From Glandiceps talaboti (lineage: Eukaryota > Hemichordata > Enteropneusta > Spengelidae), in the NCBI RefSeq assembly GCF_964340395.1, contig NC_135550.1, forward strand, positions 29,889,176 to 29,953,175: a stretch of 64,000 bases of DNA, read 5' to 3'. The position numbers were made by a program, and so were the translations under genes. Below, one piece after another: positions 30,230-43,819 of the stretch; the stretch's first letter is position 1; every line of letters begins with the position of its first letter. Below the pieces are notes generated by a model, which did no database searches, was not told where the DNA came from, and was given only the letters and a program-made list of their open reading frames with translations.

Positions 30230-33200
30230 ATCGAAATACTTCTAAAAAGTATTATGCGTGGGTAGTCAACATTGATTCTGTCAACACAAGCTAAGGGGTC
30301 GCTGACTGTCATGTTTTACAAGTAAAACTCGAATCGTTGTGAAATAAAATAGTGGCTTTTTGGGTGTGCTGTTAAAAGGTGAAGATCCAACGAATTGAAC
30401 AAGGCGTATGATCCTCCCAGATCGGAGTTAATGCAAATGAGTCGACTCATCTCGACATCTCATGCATCAACACCCCATTTAGAGAAACCTCTGGGAATCG
30501 AAAAGGAAGATAGTTTGGTGGCAACATAATTACGTGTGTATATTTACTGGCCAATATACACACGTACAGATAATATTTTTACACAGTAGAGAGATTGTCA
30601 CGGAAGATTACCCTTTATCGATTATCAGTGAGAAAATGAAGTTGGGAGATTACTCCAAGATAGGTTTCAAGAGACAAATCAGTTTACAAATTCATTTATA
30701 ACTAGCATGAACGAAATTACAGACATCTTTCCCCAACCCACCAGGCGTTTCGATGTCAAATGGACAGTTCACGTTGAATGAATACAAATCAAACCATCCA
30801 AACTTCCGGCGGATGACAACTTTGTCTTTATTTTAGCATTCCGAGCAGAAATAGCGCAAATTTCGTCAAATAAGACATTTCATTACAAAAGGGGCCTCCA
30901 AAGAGACGGAAAAAGTTGAGTATGCCAAAACTGAGCTCACATTTGTGCCCAGATAATGTAGCGTATTCTATTGTGAAGTGGACTCAGCTTTTTGTGAAAG
31001 CAATCATGCCAGACAAAATGTCTAGATGGGGCACTTGGGATATCTTTTTCCAGTAAATCATGGCGTGCTTTATTGTGCCTGGGCGTCTCCAGTGGCCACT
31101 GCTATTGAGTACAGAAAGTAGATATCTGACGGGATGATGATTATGCCATTTTCTGTTATTATGTTGCGTCGACGAATGGGTTTTTTGAATGGATTCTTTG
31201 GGGAAATTACTACAACGCGACTCTGTCATTCACTTAGTTGAAAAAAGGTCTGAACAAAGGGTGGAAATCCTCTAACCCTGGCAGTGACTGGTGTTAAAGA
31301 CATATAGAAACAAAAATGACACGTTTCGTCAAGGTCAGATGAAATCGACATTCGGACATTGGTGTAGTTTTCCGTATCACTGGACATCGGTTGTACAAAT
31401 AAAATAAAACTAACTCACTGAATACAAAAGGGAATTTGAAATTGCGTATGATTTTGATTTATACTGAAAATAACGACAATACGAAATGTTTTGACAAGAA
31501 AAAACCATTATTGCCAAGATGTTTTATATAGAGTTGAAGATCAATCGTACACGTTTGCAACTACTACTATTGCAACTTTCCATCAATTTCGTCAGAGTAG
31601 CCATGTTTTCACACCAGTATTTGAGAACAATGGCGATGACGCCTGATGGACCTCAACTTGTTGTTCTTGGAAAGCAAGGAATGTTGATGTCATGCTAAAC
31701 AGTAAATTGTGAAGCTAAATATGCTGATAAACTTAATGCAAGATTGTTCTTTTTATTCAATTGAACATTTACTCGAATACTTAAACCGTACAATGCGTAA
31801 GTTGGATTTGTCTTGGTCTACACATTTTTAAATTGGAAACTGATGGCAAGTCCAAGAAAAAAGTTTGGAAAAAGTCTTCACTAGGGTCAAAATGTTACTT
31901 TCGACGGCATGATAGTGAAACAGGAAGTCGATTAATATACTAATATACTAAAAAAAAGTTAAATAACATCACACTAATAAATAATTCAATCCTTACAAAT
32001 CCATTTCAAATTTCAAATTTTCCCGTGTCTGTTAAAAAGAGAAAGGGGGAGAGATTCTGTAGAAAAAGATACACTACTTTCAGTGATTATTCGATTGTGT
32101 TTCCTTTGAAGGTTATTCTATAAAGGACAAAGAAAAGCTTAGTCAAGTAGGACAGTAATGTTAACGGAGTTAGGGGGCAGCAAATAATTGACCGGTACCG
32201 AGAAAAAGATGATGGAATAAATGGAATCACCTGAGGACCCAGCTAAGTGTCGATCATGATTTTGAACGGAAATTCACGGTGCCAAGCGAAAACTGAGACG
32301 TCTTTAAGTTGCCACCATAATGACTATTACTCTATTACATTGATTTAGTCTACGGATCGTTTTCAAAAGGTGGCTCTCGGTTCAGCTTTTTTCCTCAAAT
32401 GTACATGTCGAAATGTGTTCATTGATAAACTAGGTATGACGTTTTGTTCAGGATGCATTTTTTCTTGACGCAAGTAACGCTGTAGGCATCGACGGAGATT
32501 GAAGCCAAGCCAGACGGTAGTGGCTTCTTATGTGAATTATGATGATTAATGGTATATCCGTCATCAAAGGATTAATACGATAGATACTTAACTGCAAGTA
32601 ATACCCCGTAAACAATAATCAAGTAAATGGCGATATACTACTGTAATCATGTAACCCTTTCAAAATTCTTTAATATCAAAACCATTTAACTTGAAAGAAA
32701 TGAGATTGATTCAACACTCTCCAATTTTCGACATACAAAATTATAACGAATTTTAGTGACTTTCCTTGGCGTGTAGAACTATGATTAGCGCCGAAAGGCG
32801 TGTAAGGCCGTGATGTCATTTCTGATGTAGCCATATGGCTAAATTATATACAAAAATTATAAGCCTACATGAGAACGACTGGGATTTCCTTTGTTCATCT
32901 CGGTGGCTTGATTTGCCTACAGTATTTCACTGATCTCGAATAATAATAATAATGCTGAGAGGTTCGACTTCGAATCCGAGTTCATATTTTGCGTTTTTTG
33001 TCGTTAAATGTGTTATTTTAAGTTTAATAATGGATTAAAAGTAAATTAAAAGTCTGGATATTTCAATCAATAGATACTGTATACGACTTTTTGTCAGCCT
33101 GGGTTTGTTTAGAAGATGTCCCTCTGCGTTTGTTCATAACGTGTCATGGCTTACAATGTTCACCGTGTTTACCTGGACTACATAGTAGACTAGTGCTGAA

Positions 33201-36200
33201 ATTACGAATCAACATGAACATCTTTGCTCTTTTATCAGCTTAATTTTGCGTTGACGCTTAAGGCTGACACACTGTAACCCAGGTTTTAGTAAGGATTGAT
33301 GGCTGATTTGAGAGTTGGCATCTCCTCCGGGCACAGTTGGACATATCTTGAGCTAGCTAAGGAACACGAAACAATCAGAAGTAAGCCTTACACCACAACC
33401 ATGCCCCCCGGTTGTCCTTAATATGGAGGAAATAGGAGGAAAGCAGTGGCAGACAGAGATAAAGTATGGTAAAACTGATACGCTCTTGCAGAAAAAAAAT
33501 GAAACATCTTACAAACAGTATAGTTTCATCATGCATAAAGAAGGCCAGAAGGATTGCAACTTATGAACTTTGCTCGCGAATTTGTAATCCTTGAATTTAT
33601 TTTCTTTGCTCTTAGTCTGTCTTTAAACTAGTATACATGGGATTGTAGTTGACTGGCCGCTTTGTCACTTTAATGTACTGATTAGATCAGGGGCTCTAGT
33701 TAAAACCCAATTAGGAGTACTGAAAAACGCTTGGTTAATGGCGCTTGATTGAACTCCAAACATAGCCAATCCTCGACGGGGGAAAATAACACGGACGGGT
33801 ATAAACTGATACTGCAGCAAGCTCCTCCCCACTCATTACCGCCCAGGAACTTTACACCCTAATGCTCTCGTTGAAATTGTATCTTGCTGATATTCTCAAT
33901 TACTTGTTTGCCTAAGCCCCAGATAATTTTACCGTTCAAATATTAAAACAACAGTCTGGTACAGATTTGCCGCCTTCTTCTAGTCATTCCTTTCCCACAC
34001 AACATCCAAACTTTTTTGTTAAAAATGAAGGAGGACCAAGTTTGATATAAACAATGCCCTGTCAAAATAAACTTGTATAGAGGACGGGTGAGATTGAGAT
34101 AGTGGACGTGTTAATGGGATTAAATATTTATCTATTCATTTGAACATGAGGCCAAGTGGTCCAAACATACTTTCCATGGAGGCATATGTAACAAATTGGC
34201 CTGACAAACATAGAGGTAATAACAATACCGCCATCTGACTAGAAAGTTGTTTGTGCAAAGTTTGTGTTATGATCCGATTCTTCGTGTGATCCCGAAACTT
34301 ATGCCTGGAAAGCATCAAGCGGCTTTCTAGCCAACCAGTGGTCGTTGGCCTACGGCGCTTAACCGTCGACGCTGCGATCAAAAACATAAACACGCTGAAA
34401 CTAAACACAGTATTTCATAATACCAGCTGAAATTGTTGGAGAATTGTGCAGCAAGCATGAGTTCAAACACCTGTGTTAGTTGCAAGATATGGACTCACTA
34501 TGGGGGATTAAAATAATTTGGTGCAATTGAATTCGATCGGGGATCGTGTTTAGCGTGGCGTTTTACCCCCATGCCCTTTGTCACTTGTAAGTTTAATATA
34601 GGATGGTAACATTCCACAGTTGAATGGCTTCGATGACTTCAATCCGACAAAGGTTGCATCTTTGACTCTCTCTTCTCATCAGATCTCATTCTTTCTCGCT
34701 GACTTATCGCTCACTCGCATGTAAGCTAATCCGGCGTTAAGTTGCCTATCGCCATGACGACCATCTCTGATAAGAGACAACCTTTTCTCTCAGTCCTTTT
34801 GGTAATCTGTTCTGGAAGGGTATCAGATAGAGATAGCCGATCAGTAAATTTTCATGGCTTGTGGCTAGTTTATTTTCATATGTATCAACTAATGAGCCTT
34901 TCTTCAGCGTTATTAGCAGTTCGCCTTGATTGCAGATACAGAAAGTCCAAAGCGACTTGAAATCAAAAGTCGTCAGTTTGGCGATTGGGATTCTGACGCG
35001 TTTGTAACTCTTTCACAACTTACAGTTCTATTGATATATATGTTTCTGTATGTACTGATGGGTCGAGACTTACAGAAAAAGTGAATTTTGTTGAAATAAT
35101 ACTGGTGAGATTGTGCTTAGTATGAAGGCGATTAATGTCGAATGAAGCCAAAGTGTCTAGGTTTGTCAGACCAATATTAGTCTCTCTAGCTCTATTTCAC
35201 CGCTCTCCCCTGACTCAGGAACGATGGTACCTGAACAGGTCAGATTGGCGAGTGACAAGCTAAGTTGACGGCTGACACTTAGTATGATCCCTCCTAAAGA
35301 GTGTAATAAACACTGTGTTTTAAGAGGTCTGTAGGCCTCCGGCTTACGGTTCAAGTTGCACTTTTTATAATACCAACCGTCGCAAATATCAAAAGTGAGC
35401 AATGTTATCTGTTGACCCCAAGAGGGGACATGGGGATCCGTATACAGATTACATCCTGGCAATGAATAGAGTCAAAGAAAGGATACGAGATTTCAAAATA
35501 AACCAAAGGTTACCACAACTGTATCATATATGTCATAACTCTATGTGATACTTGCATCCATCGCGTGGGACAAAACTTCTACACAATATATTTGAAGAAT
35601 ATTTCGATGGTTTGATACACACTATGTGGAATTTGAAAAATTGTAGTTTAGCGCACATACTGTTTTAATTATTCAACGTCAGTTCAGTTCAGTAACGTCT
35701 ACGCTGTCCGCCCTTCTGCACATGTGCGTCGTATTGCTCATCGACAGTCAGGTATCCATGTGTTGCCAGGGTTATGTTCGTTGTCGTAATCATTGATATT
35801 GCATAAAAATAATAGGCCTACAGTAAACTATATACAGATTAATACTATTGGCGTCTTTCTGAATGAATGAATGCCTTCATTTTATTTTCATTCAAGGTCG
35901 TGTATTATACTTGTCTACATAGGCCAAAGATTCAAGGTAAAAGCACCGGAAGTAAGTGTTTTACCTATCTCCGTGTCCTTGAAAATTTGTAGGGCGCTGC
36001 GCAGAACGTGACCGTTCCCGACACACGATTGAATGAATCGTGGGTTTCCAGGTAAAGGACCGATCGGTAAAGGAACTCACAAGCGTGAAAGTAGATAAAA
36101 ATAATCAAGTATATCCCAATACTATATATTACTGATTTAGATCTACAAATGATTCACAAAGCAAGACGTTATCAATCTCATATTATGAATCCTTAATTGC

Positions 36201-39200
36201 GCTTTGCTAAGAGTATTTGTCTGAACGGCCGGTGACACTTCATCGGGGGTTTTCTGAGAAAAAAAAACTCGACATTACTAGAGACATACGGTATGCAAAA
36301 TGAAAACTGTTTACAGAGATGGTCATTTGGTATTGTTAATTTAGTAAAAGTGAATACAACAGACTTGACAACACATGTCGCTAGTCACCACTCTGTGCGT
36401 TTTGGTGACTATTGAATGAAACAAAACAGAGAGTAATACGTGCCAAGCATTTAACTTCTTTTGTGAATGAACGCCGGTATATTTGTTTTTATTGAAAAGG
36501 CCACTGTTGTATGTACCATATTGACCACACGACTAGTACAATGCCCCCAATTTCACCTATTTTATTTCATATCTATTATTACTGAATAAGAAAGCAATCA
36601 GTGGGGTAGAATTTTAACACAATCGTGTCGGGATCAACTGTTGCTTTACTGACAGCCCCCCGATTAAGTACATGGCGTTTTTGATAAAGTTACTCCCAGT
36701 CATTCTGAGAACCATTCCATTAGAATAGTTAATACCCACACAGAAGTCTTTCTGTGCACTGTTTACCCCAAAATGCTTTTGGCATCCTTTGTCAACTATG
36801 CATAGACAACAATGTAGATTTGTCACTAATCCTAGCCCGAATAATGGCATCCACGACCAGATGTAGCCCAGCTTTTAGTCAATGAGTATTCATATTGGAC
36901 TAAAGATTTAAAAGACGTGTTCTGATCTGAAGCTGCAGCATGTGTGAAATGACTCTGCTTGGAGCATTTACCAATTCTTAATGGCAATTACACACATGGA
37001 TGACACCAAAAACAGCATAGCGATATCTTTATGCGCTGCAAAAACATATTGATTCCAGAGATGAGTTTCAAATGGTTGCAATAGTATGCAGGAATGGTAG
37101 TCAGTGAGAGTGGTCTCAGTTGCAACATAGCATTACAGAGCAAACAAACCGTCACAGAGACGACCAGATCATGGTAGTGCCCGACGTTTGTGTTCGTGCT
37201 TGAATGACTAACGCACTAGCCCCTTTAGCTATAAATGTACTGTGCATTAAAATACTGCATTCCTACAGCTGAAGAATTTCCTTTCGCCCAATGAGTCCAA
37301 TCACAAATACTTCTTGCCCACGGGATCGTTGGGGATTTTCTTAATACAGTCGTGTAATGATGCCATGATAAGTTATAAGCTCCATTTATCGGTAGGAACT
37401 TCATGCTTAGCTACCGGAAGGGGTCTTGTCTTGAAAAGACGAATGCCTTTCCTTATACTTTTGTTATGTCTTCTTGGGAAAAGGCGAGCAACTTAATGAT
37501 CCTTTTCAATTCATTTTGCTTCAGGAGCTGTTTGCACCGTTGTTTGGTATGACTGGTAGGTGGAGGCAGCCCAGAACCATATACTGTACAAATATAGGTG
37601 TGATTATGAGAGCAAACAATGAACTAAGGTATACTTTTACTGGTGACTGAGTATAATAGGAATATACATAAGTTGTGAAACGAAGTTTGCCAACATCTCA
37701 AAGCTCTTAACACAATTTTACAAAACAACGATAATAATGATGCAAACTATACGAAAAAAAGGAGGTTGAGGTTTTCTCCAGATGACACGTTTTACCAGAC
37801 GCAGAAGTAAACACTCGAGGTGGCACTATAGAGCCGAATCCGTTGTTTTCTTTCTTTTAAAATGGTCCTATTAAAAGCGTACCATACCGACGCTTACTCA
37901 AGTCAAACACGAGTCTTTGTAGCTTACTTTCGCTTGACAGGAACTCTATACCTATGCCACCTGTATAATACCGTCAAGGCAGTTTCTTCGGGACTTTCTC
38001 CCACATGGACTTAGTAAGCTTAAGTTATACAAAGAAATGGCCCGGTAATTGGTTTAATATGGCACTTCTATCTGTCTCGCTTTCAGCATATTTTTCTGTA
38101 CTTGAAAGGACGAAAGCATGACACCTTTTGATAGTTTAAAGAGTTTGTGAGTGCTTTCAAACATCACTCGGCAAATAATAAAGCCAGTGTTTTAAGGAGG
38201 AAAATGGGGACAATTGAGTTTGTGCAAGCGTGAAATCTATACAACACTGTGTAGGATTTATACTTGCTTTTAAGTTTCCCTTCCTTTTTAGTTTAGTCTA
38301 AACAACAAAAGCCAATCCAGTGCATACTTATTCTGCATTAAAACTATACCCTGTAGTCAACTTCACCAACTTGAACTGTGTTTTGCAGCCGGTGAAACCT
38401 CGCTGAAGACGGCCGGAAAGCATCACCTGGATCGAGTCCGTATTTACTTGTTTCCCCCAAACAGTACTAATTTGCCCCATCTGTTGCTGTTATTCTGAAT
38501 ACGTTTGTGCCTCAGAGGCTAGAGGGCAGTTATAAAGTGCCATTCTTCCGTATAGCTAGACGAACACACGACTGACGGGAAGGCGGCATTACTGCTTGCC
38601 GTCTTTGTTCTTATTCTTTGTATACCAAAAGCAAGGCTGTGTAGGATTAGAATCGTGGTCGGTTATGCAGACGAGGGGGTTGCTTATTATCATTCATTCT
38701 TCTACGCACAAAACCTGTTGATATACTATGGACTAGTAGTATTTCAGAGATGGAATATATACATTCATGATGCTGATACCAATCCATCAGTAACTCTCAC
38801 CACAGACACAGGCTATTTTTTTTTCTGTTAGCTTGTAAACAATTTGACATTGGCATCTATACAGACAGCATCATTAGGAATTGAGAAAATGTAATATTTG
38901 CCTGCGGGGAAAACTGTACGGTTGATATTTTTACAGCTTGTAGATCGGGCAGAAGGTGGCCGTCTGATTGAAGGCTTGATCCGCCTAATCCTGGCTCCCG
39001 CTGGTGCTTAATGAATTGCACTATTTATTAACCCTCCCCAGCAATTAGCGGAGCTATTTTGTTACCAATTTTGAAAGAAAAAAATATACAAGTATGCTCA
39101 GTTTACTAGTGTCATGCTGGGATATGTGTTCCACATGATACAAATAGAGGCTATCCGATTTTCCTCCGTGTCCCAAATTACGCATATCGCGATTGTTCAG

Positions 39201-42200
39201 GACTATCCATTTACACATATCCCTTGTGCGAGAACATTCATCGCGATCAACAGTACTGAGTAGGTTGAGATGCTCTCTTGTCATGCAACTGAATTGCACT
39301 TTTCTTATTACAACAGAATAAACCATCGAGGAATAATCACAGCAAAGTGGTTAACATGCTAACACATTGTCAAGCTATCACGAAGCCTCTGCGGGTAAAA
39401 TATTCGAACGGATCTACACAATGCGAGCGATATTCTGTGAATTGTAGTGACTAATAGAGGATACATATCAGTACGACTACCCAAAGAGAGGGCGTAAAGA
39501 TCAGGGGGAGTCTACTCTTCAGACTATTGTTGTCCATTGAAATTGCAGAGTTTGATTCTCGCAAAAATATGTTTCCTGGACAGAAAAGAGAAAATTGCGT
39601 TGGGAGTTGTTTCTGCTTGATGCAGGATGTTGTCTTTCACATTAATGTATGCAGTGGTAAATGACAGGCGTCGATCATAAGATCTTTTCAATGAGCAATA
39701 GAGGCAGAATTTCAGGATGTAATAATGTTTTACTATGGGTGCCGTACATATGGAAATGCGTCAATCCATTTCCAATGTTGCTGCGACGAATAGCCCCATT
39801 TAGTCGGCACACGGTGACTTTCAATGGAAAATCGATATAATATGAGGTATTTGATTTACGTTGTTTCCGTCTAGTCAATGAAACATTAATGAGAAATACA
39901 TGATCGGAACCCTTGCATTTTGTACCGTTTTTAAAACATCTATACCAACAGCGAGTGAAAACATGTAGCACGTTATACAGACCTCTCATCTCTTCAGCGA
40001 TGGTTCTCCCTTTTACCGAGAAGAATAGGACAAATTTCCGTCGCTTTTGATAAACAAAGAACGGAGAACTGTACAAGATATTCAAGTTTATTTGTAGAAT
40101 TAGAAGAGTAAAAAGACATGTGTGGACAAGTAATGATATATGATGTTCAATCAGTGTCAATCACTGAATGCCGGCATCTTGTTACACACTATGCAGTTTT
40201 GAATGTAGAGAATGTGCAATTGGAGATGATGGTTTCCAATGTTTGTCGCCAATGGATCCTGGCCATTGAGATCGAGCCAAGTCGCGTGGTTGGCCATCAC
40301 TTGCTAACTCCATTGTTAGTATCAGTATGAGTCTTAAAACGTAGAGGCGCAGATGACTTCTTCATGGCAATCTGTTAGGCAGGATATCAGATCCAATCCG
40401 ACACCTGCAGATTTTGATGAAGATGACTGAAAATTGCACTCAGTCTGAGACTTAAAAAAACCCAAAAAACATGTCAATAATCGTTCTCAAAGGGAGGAAC
40501 AAGAAGAAGAAGAAGAAGAAACAGCATTCAATTAAATTTGTCAGATTAGTTTTCGCAAAGTTCTTGTCATTCTAATTTCTGGAGTTGGCGTAGCCATCAT
40601 GTGTTGAAAATCGCCTTAATCTGTTTATCAAAGAGACAAGTGGGCAAGGTTTTCACTAAGACGGGTTGGGTACTATTTAGTTATGCAGGGAATTCATCTC
40701 TGATACGACCATAATAATGTTAATTGGGCATGAGACTAATATTTGATACGGTATGAGAATTTCGATAACTTGGATGTTTTTCACGCCAAGCTGACAGGGA
40801 TTTCAGTGAACCCATTCTCTCGTGTCACAATTGAGAAGCTCGTATTTCACTGCTCTCTGCACGTGCGCCATGCCATGTATGCGACAATGCTTTGATTAAA
40901 TTCTTCTAACACAGATAGGGGCAGATATTGCAGAAAAACTAAACTTAATCCGAGAGGCGTAAACTAACCCACATAACATGATCCATATAAAATTCCTCTC
41001 TTAGACTATTATTGTGTTCAATGAAAGAAATTATGAAATGAAAAATAGTTATTATATTTGTGATTAGAGATTCAGGTTGATACTGTGTTACTAGTATTAT
41101 TCACAATGCAATGTTGTTGATATTAATTTGATAAAGAATAACTTTTTGATGTGGGATCCAAAATTAGACAAAGGCTCACATGTTGCCTACTTACAGCTCT
41201 CCGGACGTTTTTAGTCATCATTACCTGAGCCATCATCGAGATTCATTTTCTCTCGTGTAATTGCTTTTGTGAAAGAGGTGCACATTGAGAAAAGGATGAA
41301 TGTCACGGTAGCTGCAACATTATTTTACGTAATATTTCATGAAAACCAAGATCGTGTTCATAACTCTTAGGGTTATTGTTTGATATGATACTAGTTGTCC
41401 TTAGTTTCCATAAATCTCAGCTTTATCCGGATTAAAATCTGAATCAGTCTTGTGAAATCAGGACAAGTCATTCTACTCTTTCTGAATTCAATGTAGACAC
41501 ATTAACTATCACTTCGCAAAACCACCCTAAACTGTGGTGAAACGCCAATTATCTAAAGGAATTGCATGTCGAATTGCCAATAGACATGGATTATTCACCG
41601 TCATAATGCCTTAAAATGCTCTGAAATCGCCTGTAATCGTCTTTTCCGTTAGTTGTGATGCGCTGGGTAGGTGGGGAAATGCCAATTGCAGTGGTTTTCA
41701 ACAACCATCAATGACTGGAGGGTTTCCTGAACCCCCTGAAATACCTTAGTATTCGTCGATATCGCTCCAAATCTCGTTTCCACTTGAAAGAGTTCACGGC
41801 TGCTCATGATTTAAAATAAACTTTACAAGGTTCAAGTGAAATGGAACGCATCCGCTGAGTAGAAACCACCAGGGTAGTAGATACGGACACGGTGGTATTC
41901 TTTCCGAACGATGCGGAACGATAAGGGTAGACAGAAAATGAACTGAGTAATGGACGGATAAATACGGATTACATCAAAATGGCCTTGTCTACTTAATACA
42001 ATCTTCTTTTCATGCACGCAATATTTAATGACGTGGATTAGACTTAAAGGTGTGTGATTTAGATTCCACTGGCGACTTGCAACAATATACAGCATTCATT
42101 CAGCCTGACTTACAGGGTACAAGGAAATGGAATAAATCAAATAAATATACAGATACCCTGAGCAAAAACAAACAAATAAAGAATCTATGCTTGGATTGGT

Positions 42201-42410
42201 AGGAATGTGTGAAATGGATCGATCTAGTTTTGAATGGTGAATGGAGGTATATATATGTATGGTAACAAAGTAACAGTTGAAAAAAGCAAGCACACACTGA
42301 GAAATGAAAGAAGAGATGAAATGTACAGTAACAGTTATAGAGGATCTATTTAATGAAATGAAATAAAAGGAAGAGATATAACTTAACATAGACACTCAAA
42401 GAAAGAAATC
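30230..42410. other. Intergenic desert, central part
   Basis: Twelve kilobases with only the 30531 hairpin and small AAG and TAA repeats (40498-40521 and about 32939). The minus frame at 39675-40160 (161 codons) is the longest non-repeat frame here, but shows no motif and has AT-rich random composition. Confidence 0.5.
30531..30566. repeat. Hairpin with a perfect 14-bp stem and 8-nt loop
   Basis: TACGTGTGTATATT and AATATACACACGTA are exact complements around TACTGGCC. Confidence 0.9.
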
Positions 42411-42479
42411 CGTACGTACGTACATACATACATACATACATACATACATACATACATACATACATACATACATACATAC

Positions 42480-42549
<70 letters not shown>

Positions 42550-42568
42550 GGATGGATGGATGGATGGT
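42411..42568. repeat. Compound (GTAC)(ATAC)(GACA)(GGAT) microsatellite
   Basis: Four tetranucleotide phases follow one another without a gap, each differing from its neighbour by one or two bases. The long minus-strand frames rich in SVCL and YVCM are translations of it. Confidence 0.97.
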
Positions 42569-43499
42569 CAAGCATAGAAGTGTTTCTATACCTAAAAGGG
42601 GTTTAGTCAGATTTTTTTGCAAATTTCCTCATTGATATTCGAAGCCCTTATAATTTATAACCATAACAACTTCAATATATGTTAAAGGAAAGTGTCTATT
42701 TATTTTGAATTCGCAATAAACAGGATTAGCACCATTTATCATTAAGAGGTATATTTATAGTTGGGATTTCATTTTGTGAACTTTATGTGTAAACCTTAAA
42801 CTTAGATTTACAACAACATTATAGTTATTCTGACTGTAAACAGAGTTCGACAAGTGTGCCATTTTATTATTGTTTGGCAATCAGATCAGAAGTATATGAA
42901 ATTTAGGTATGCCAAAGTGTTAGCGATAATTGTAATTTTGAGATGCATTGGGTTTTTTGTCTTGTCTTTTCTTGTTTTGTGTTGTTTCTGTATTGTTTTA
43001 TATCAAAGTGCAATTTTCATATTCTTCTCTAAAACTGTTGCAATAGTTCGGTTCTGTATGAATTTGGCTACAAATGTAATCACCTTGTGTAAAATTTATA
43101 ACAACACTTACCCGAAAGAGTTGACAAACGTGTTAATTACCGCGATTATCGAAAATTGTAAAGTAAACCTTTGCTGCCAATATTTAGTGTAAAGAATATG
43201 GCCATTACTGTGGCAATTATAAATCAATACAATAGATACAATTGGAATGGTTGGAGGCATCTGTGTCTCAATTATGATCAGAATAATTGACGGAGCAGAT
43301 TGATGTGGACTTGTTAAAAGTAAGCTTAATTCGACACAGATGTCAACATCAAATACAGCTCAATATCGAATAAATTTGCTCAAAATGTGATTTGTTTGTG
43401 TCATCATTAGTTCTCACTTGTTAGAGTGGGAGACTTCGATTAGACAGTCATCTTGTTTAACAACGCGGACCATGAATGATAGACACATTGTCTATGCTG

Positions 43500-43500
<1 letters not shown>

Positions 43501-43570
<70 letters not shown>

Positions 43571-43662
43571 GTGAGAGAGAGAGAGAGGGGGGAGGGAAAG
43601 AGAGATGGTGGGAGGGAGGGGAGGGAGGGAGAAAGAGAGAGAATGAGAGAAGAAAGATATAC

Positions 43663-43701
<39 letters not shown>

Positions 43702-43764
43702 CACACACACACACACACATACATACATACATACATACATACATACATACATACATACATACAT

Positions 43765-43795
<31 letters not shown>

Positions 43796-43813
43796 GACAG
43801 ACAGACAGACAGA
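43501..43813. repeat. Compound (GA)(GACA)(AC)(ATAC)(AC)(GACA) microsatellite
   Basis: A purine-only GA tract (43501-43650 with G-rich interruptions) leads into GACA, AC, ATAC, AC and again GACA. The last five blocks are arranged symmetrically around the ATAC tract. All frames of 125-162 codons here are repeat artefacts. Confidence 0.97.
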
Positions 43814-43819
43814 AAGTGC

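Noticed and set aside
29458-30312. Long frames of poly-V, poly-M, poly-H and poly-I
   Set aside because: Direct translations of the trinucleotide array.
30431-30438. Single octamers ATGCAAAT (also 46718, 53896)
   Set aside because: About the number expected by chance in AT-rich sequence.
32955-32985. GGTTCGACTTCGAATCC, like a tRNA B box
   Set aside because: No A box, acceptor stem or cloverleaf could be drawn around it.
38390-38460. GCTGAAGACGGCCGG segment resembling a retroelement 3' end, also preceded by an acceptor-like TTTTGCAG
   Set aside because: It lacks the GAAACGT part of the signature, has no donor, and the exon reading stops or runs without family similarity.
39675-40160. 161-codon minus-strand frame
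   Set aside because: The longest non-repeat frame besides the Six3/6 exon, but it has random composition, no motif and no splice context.
42854-43192. 112-codon hydrophobic plus-strand frame
   Set aside because: It starts at GTG, and T-rich DNA translates as hydrophobic residues by default; no splice or family support.
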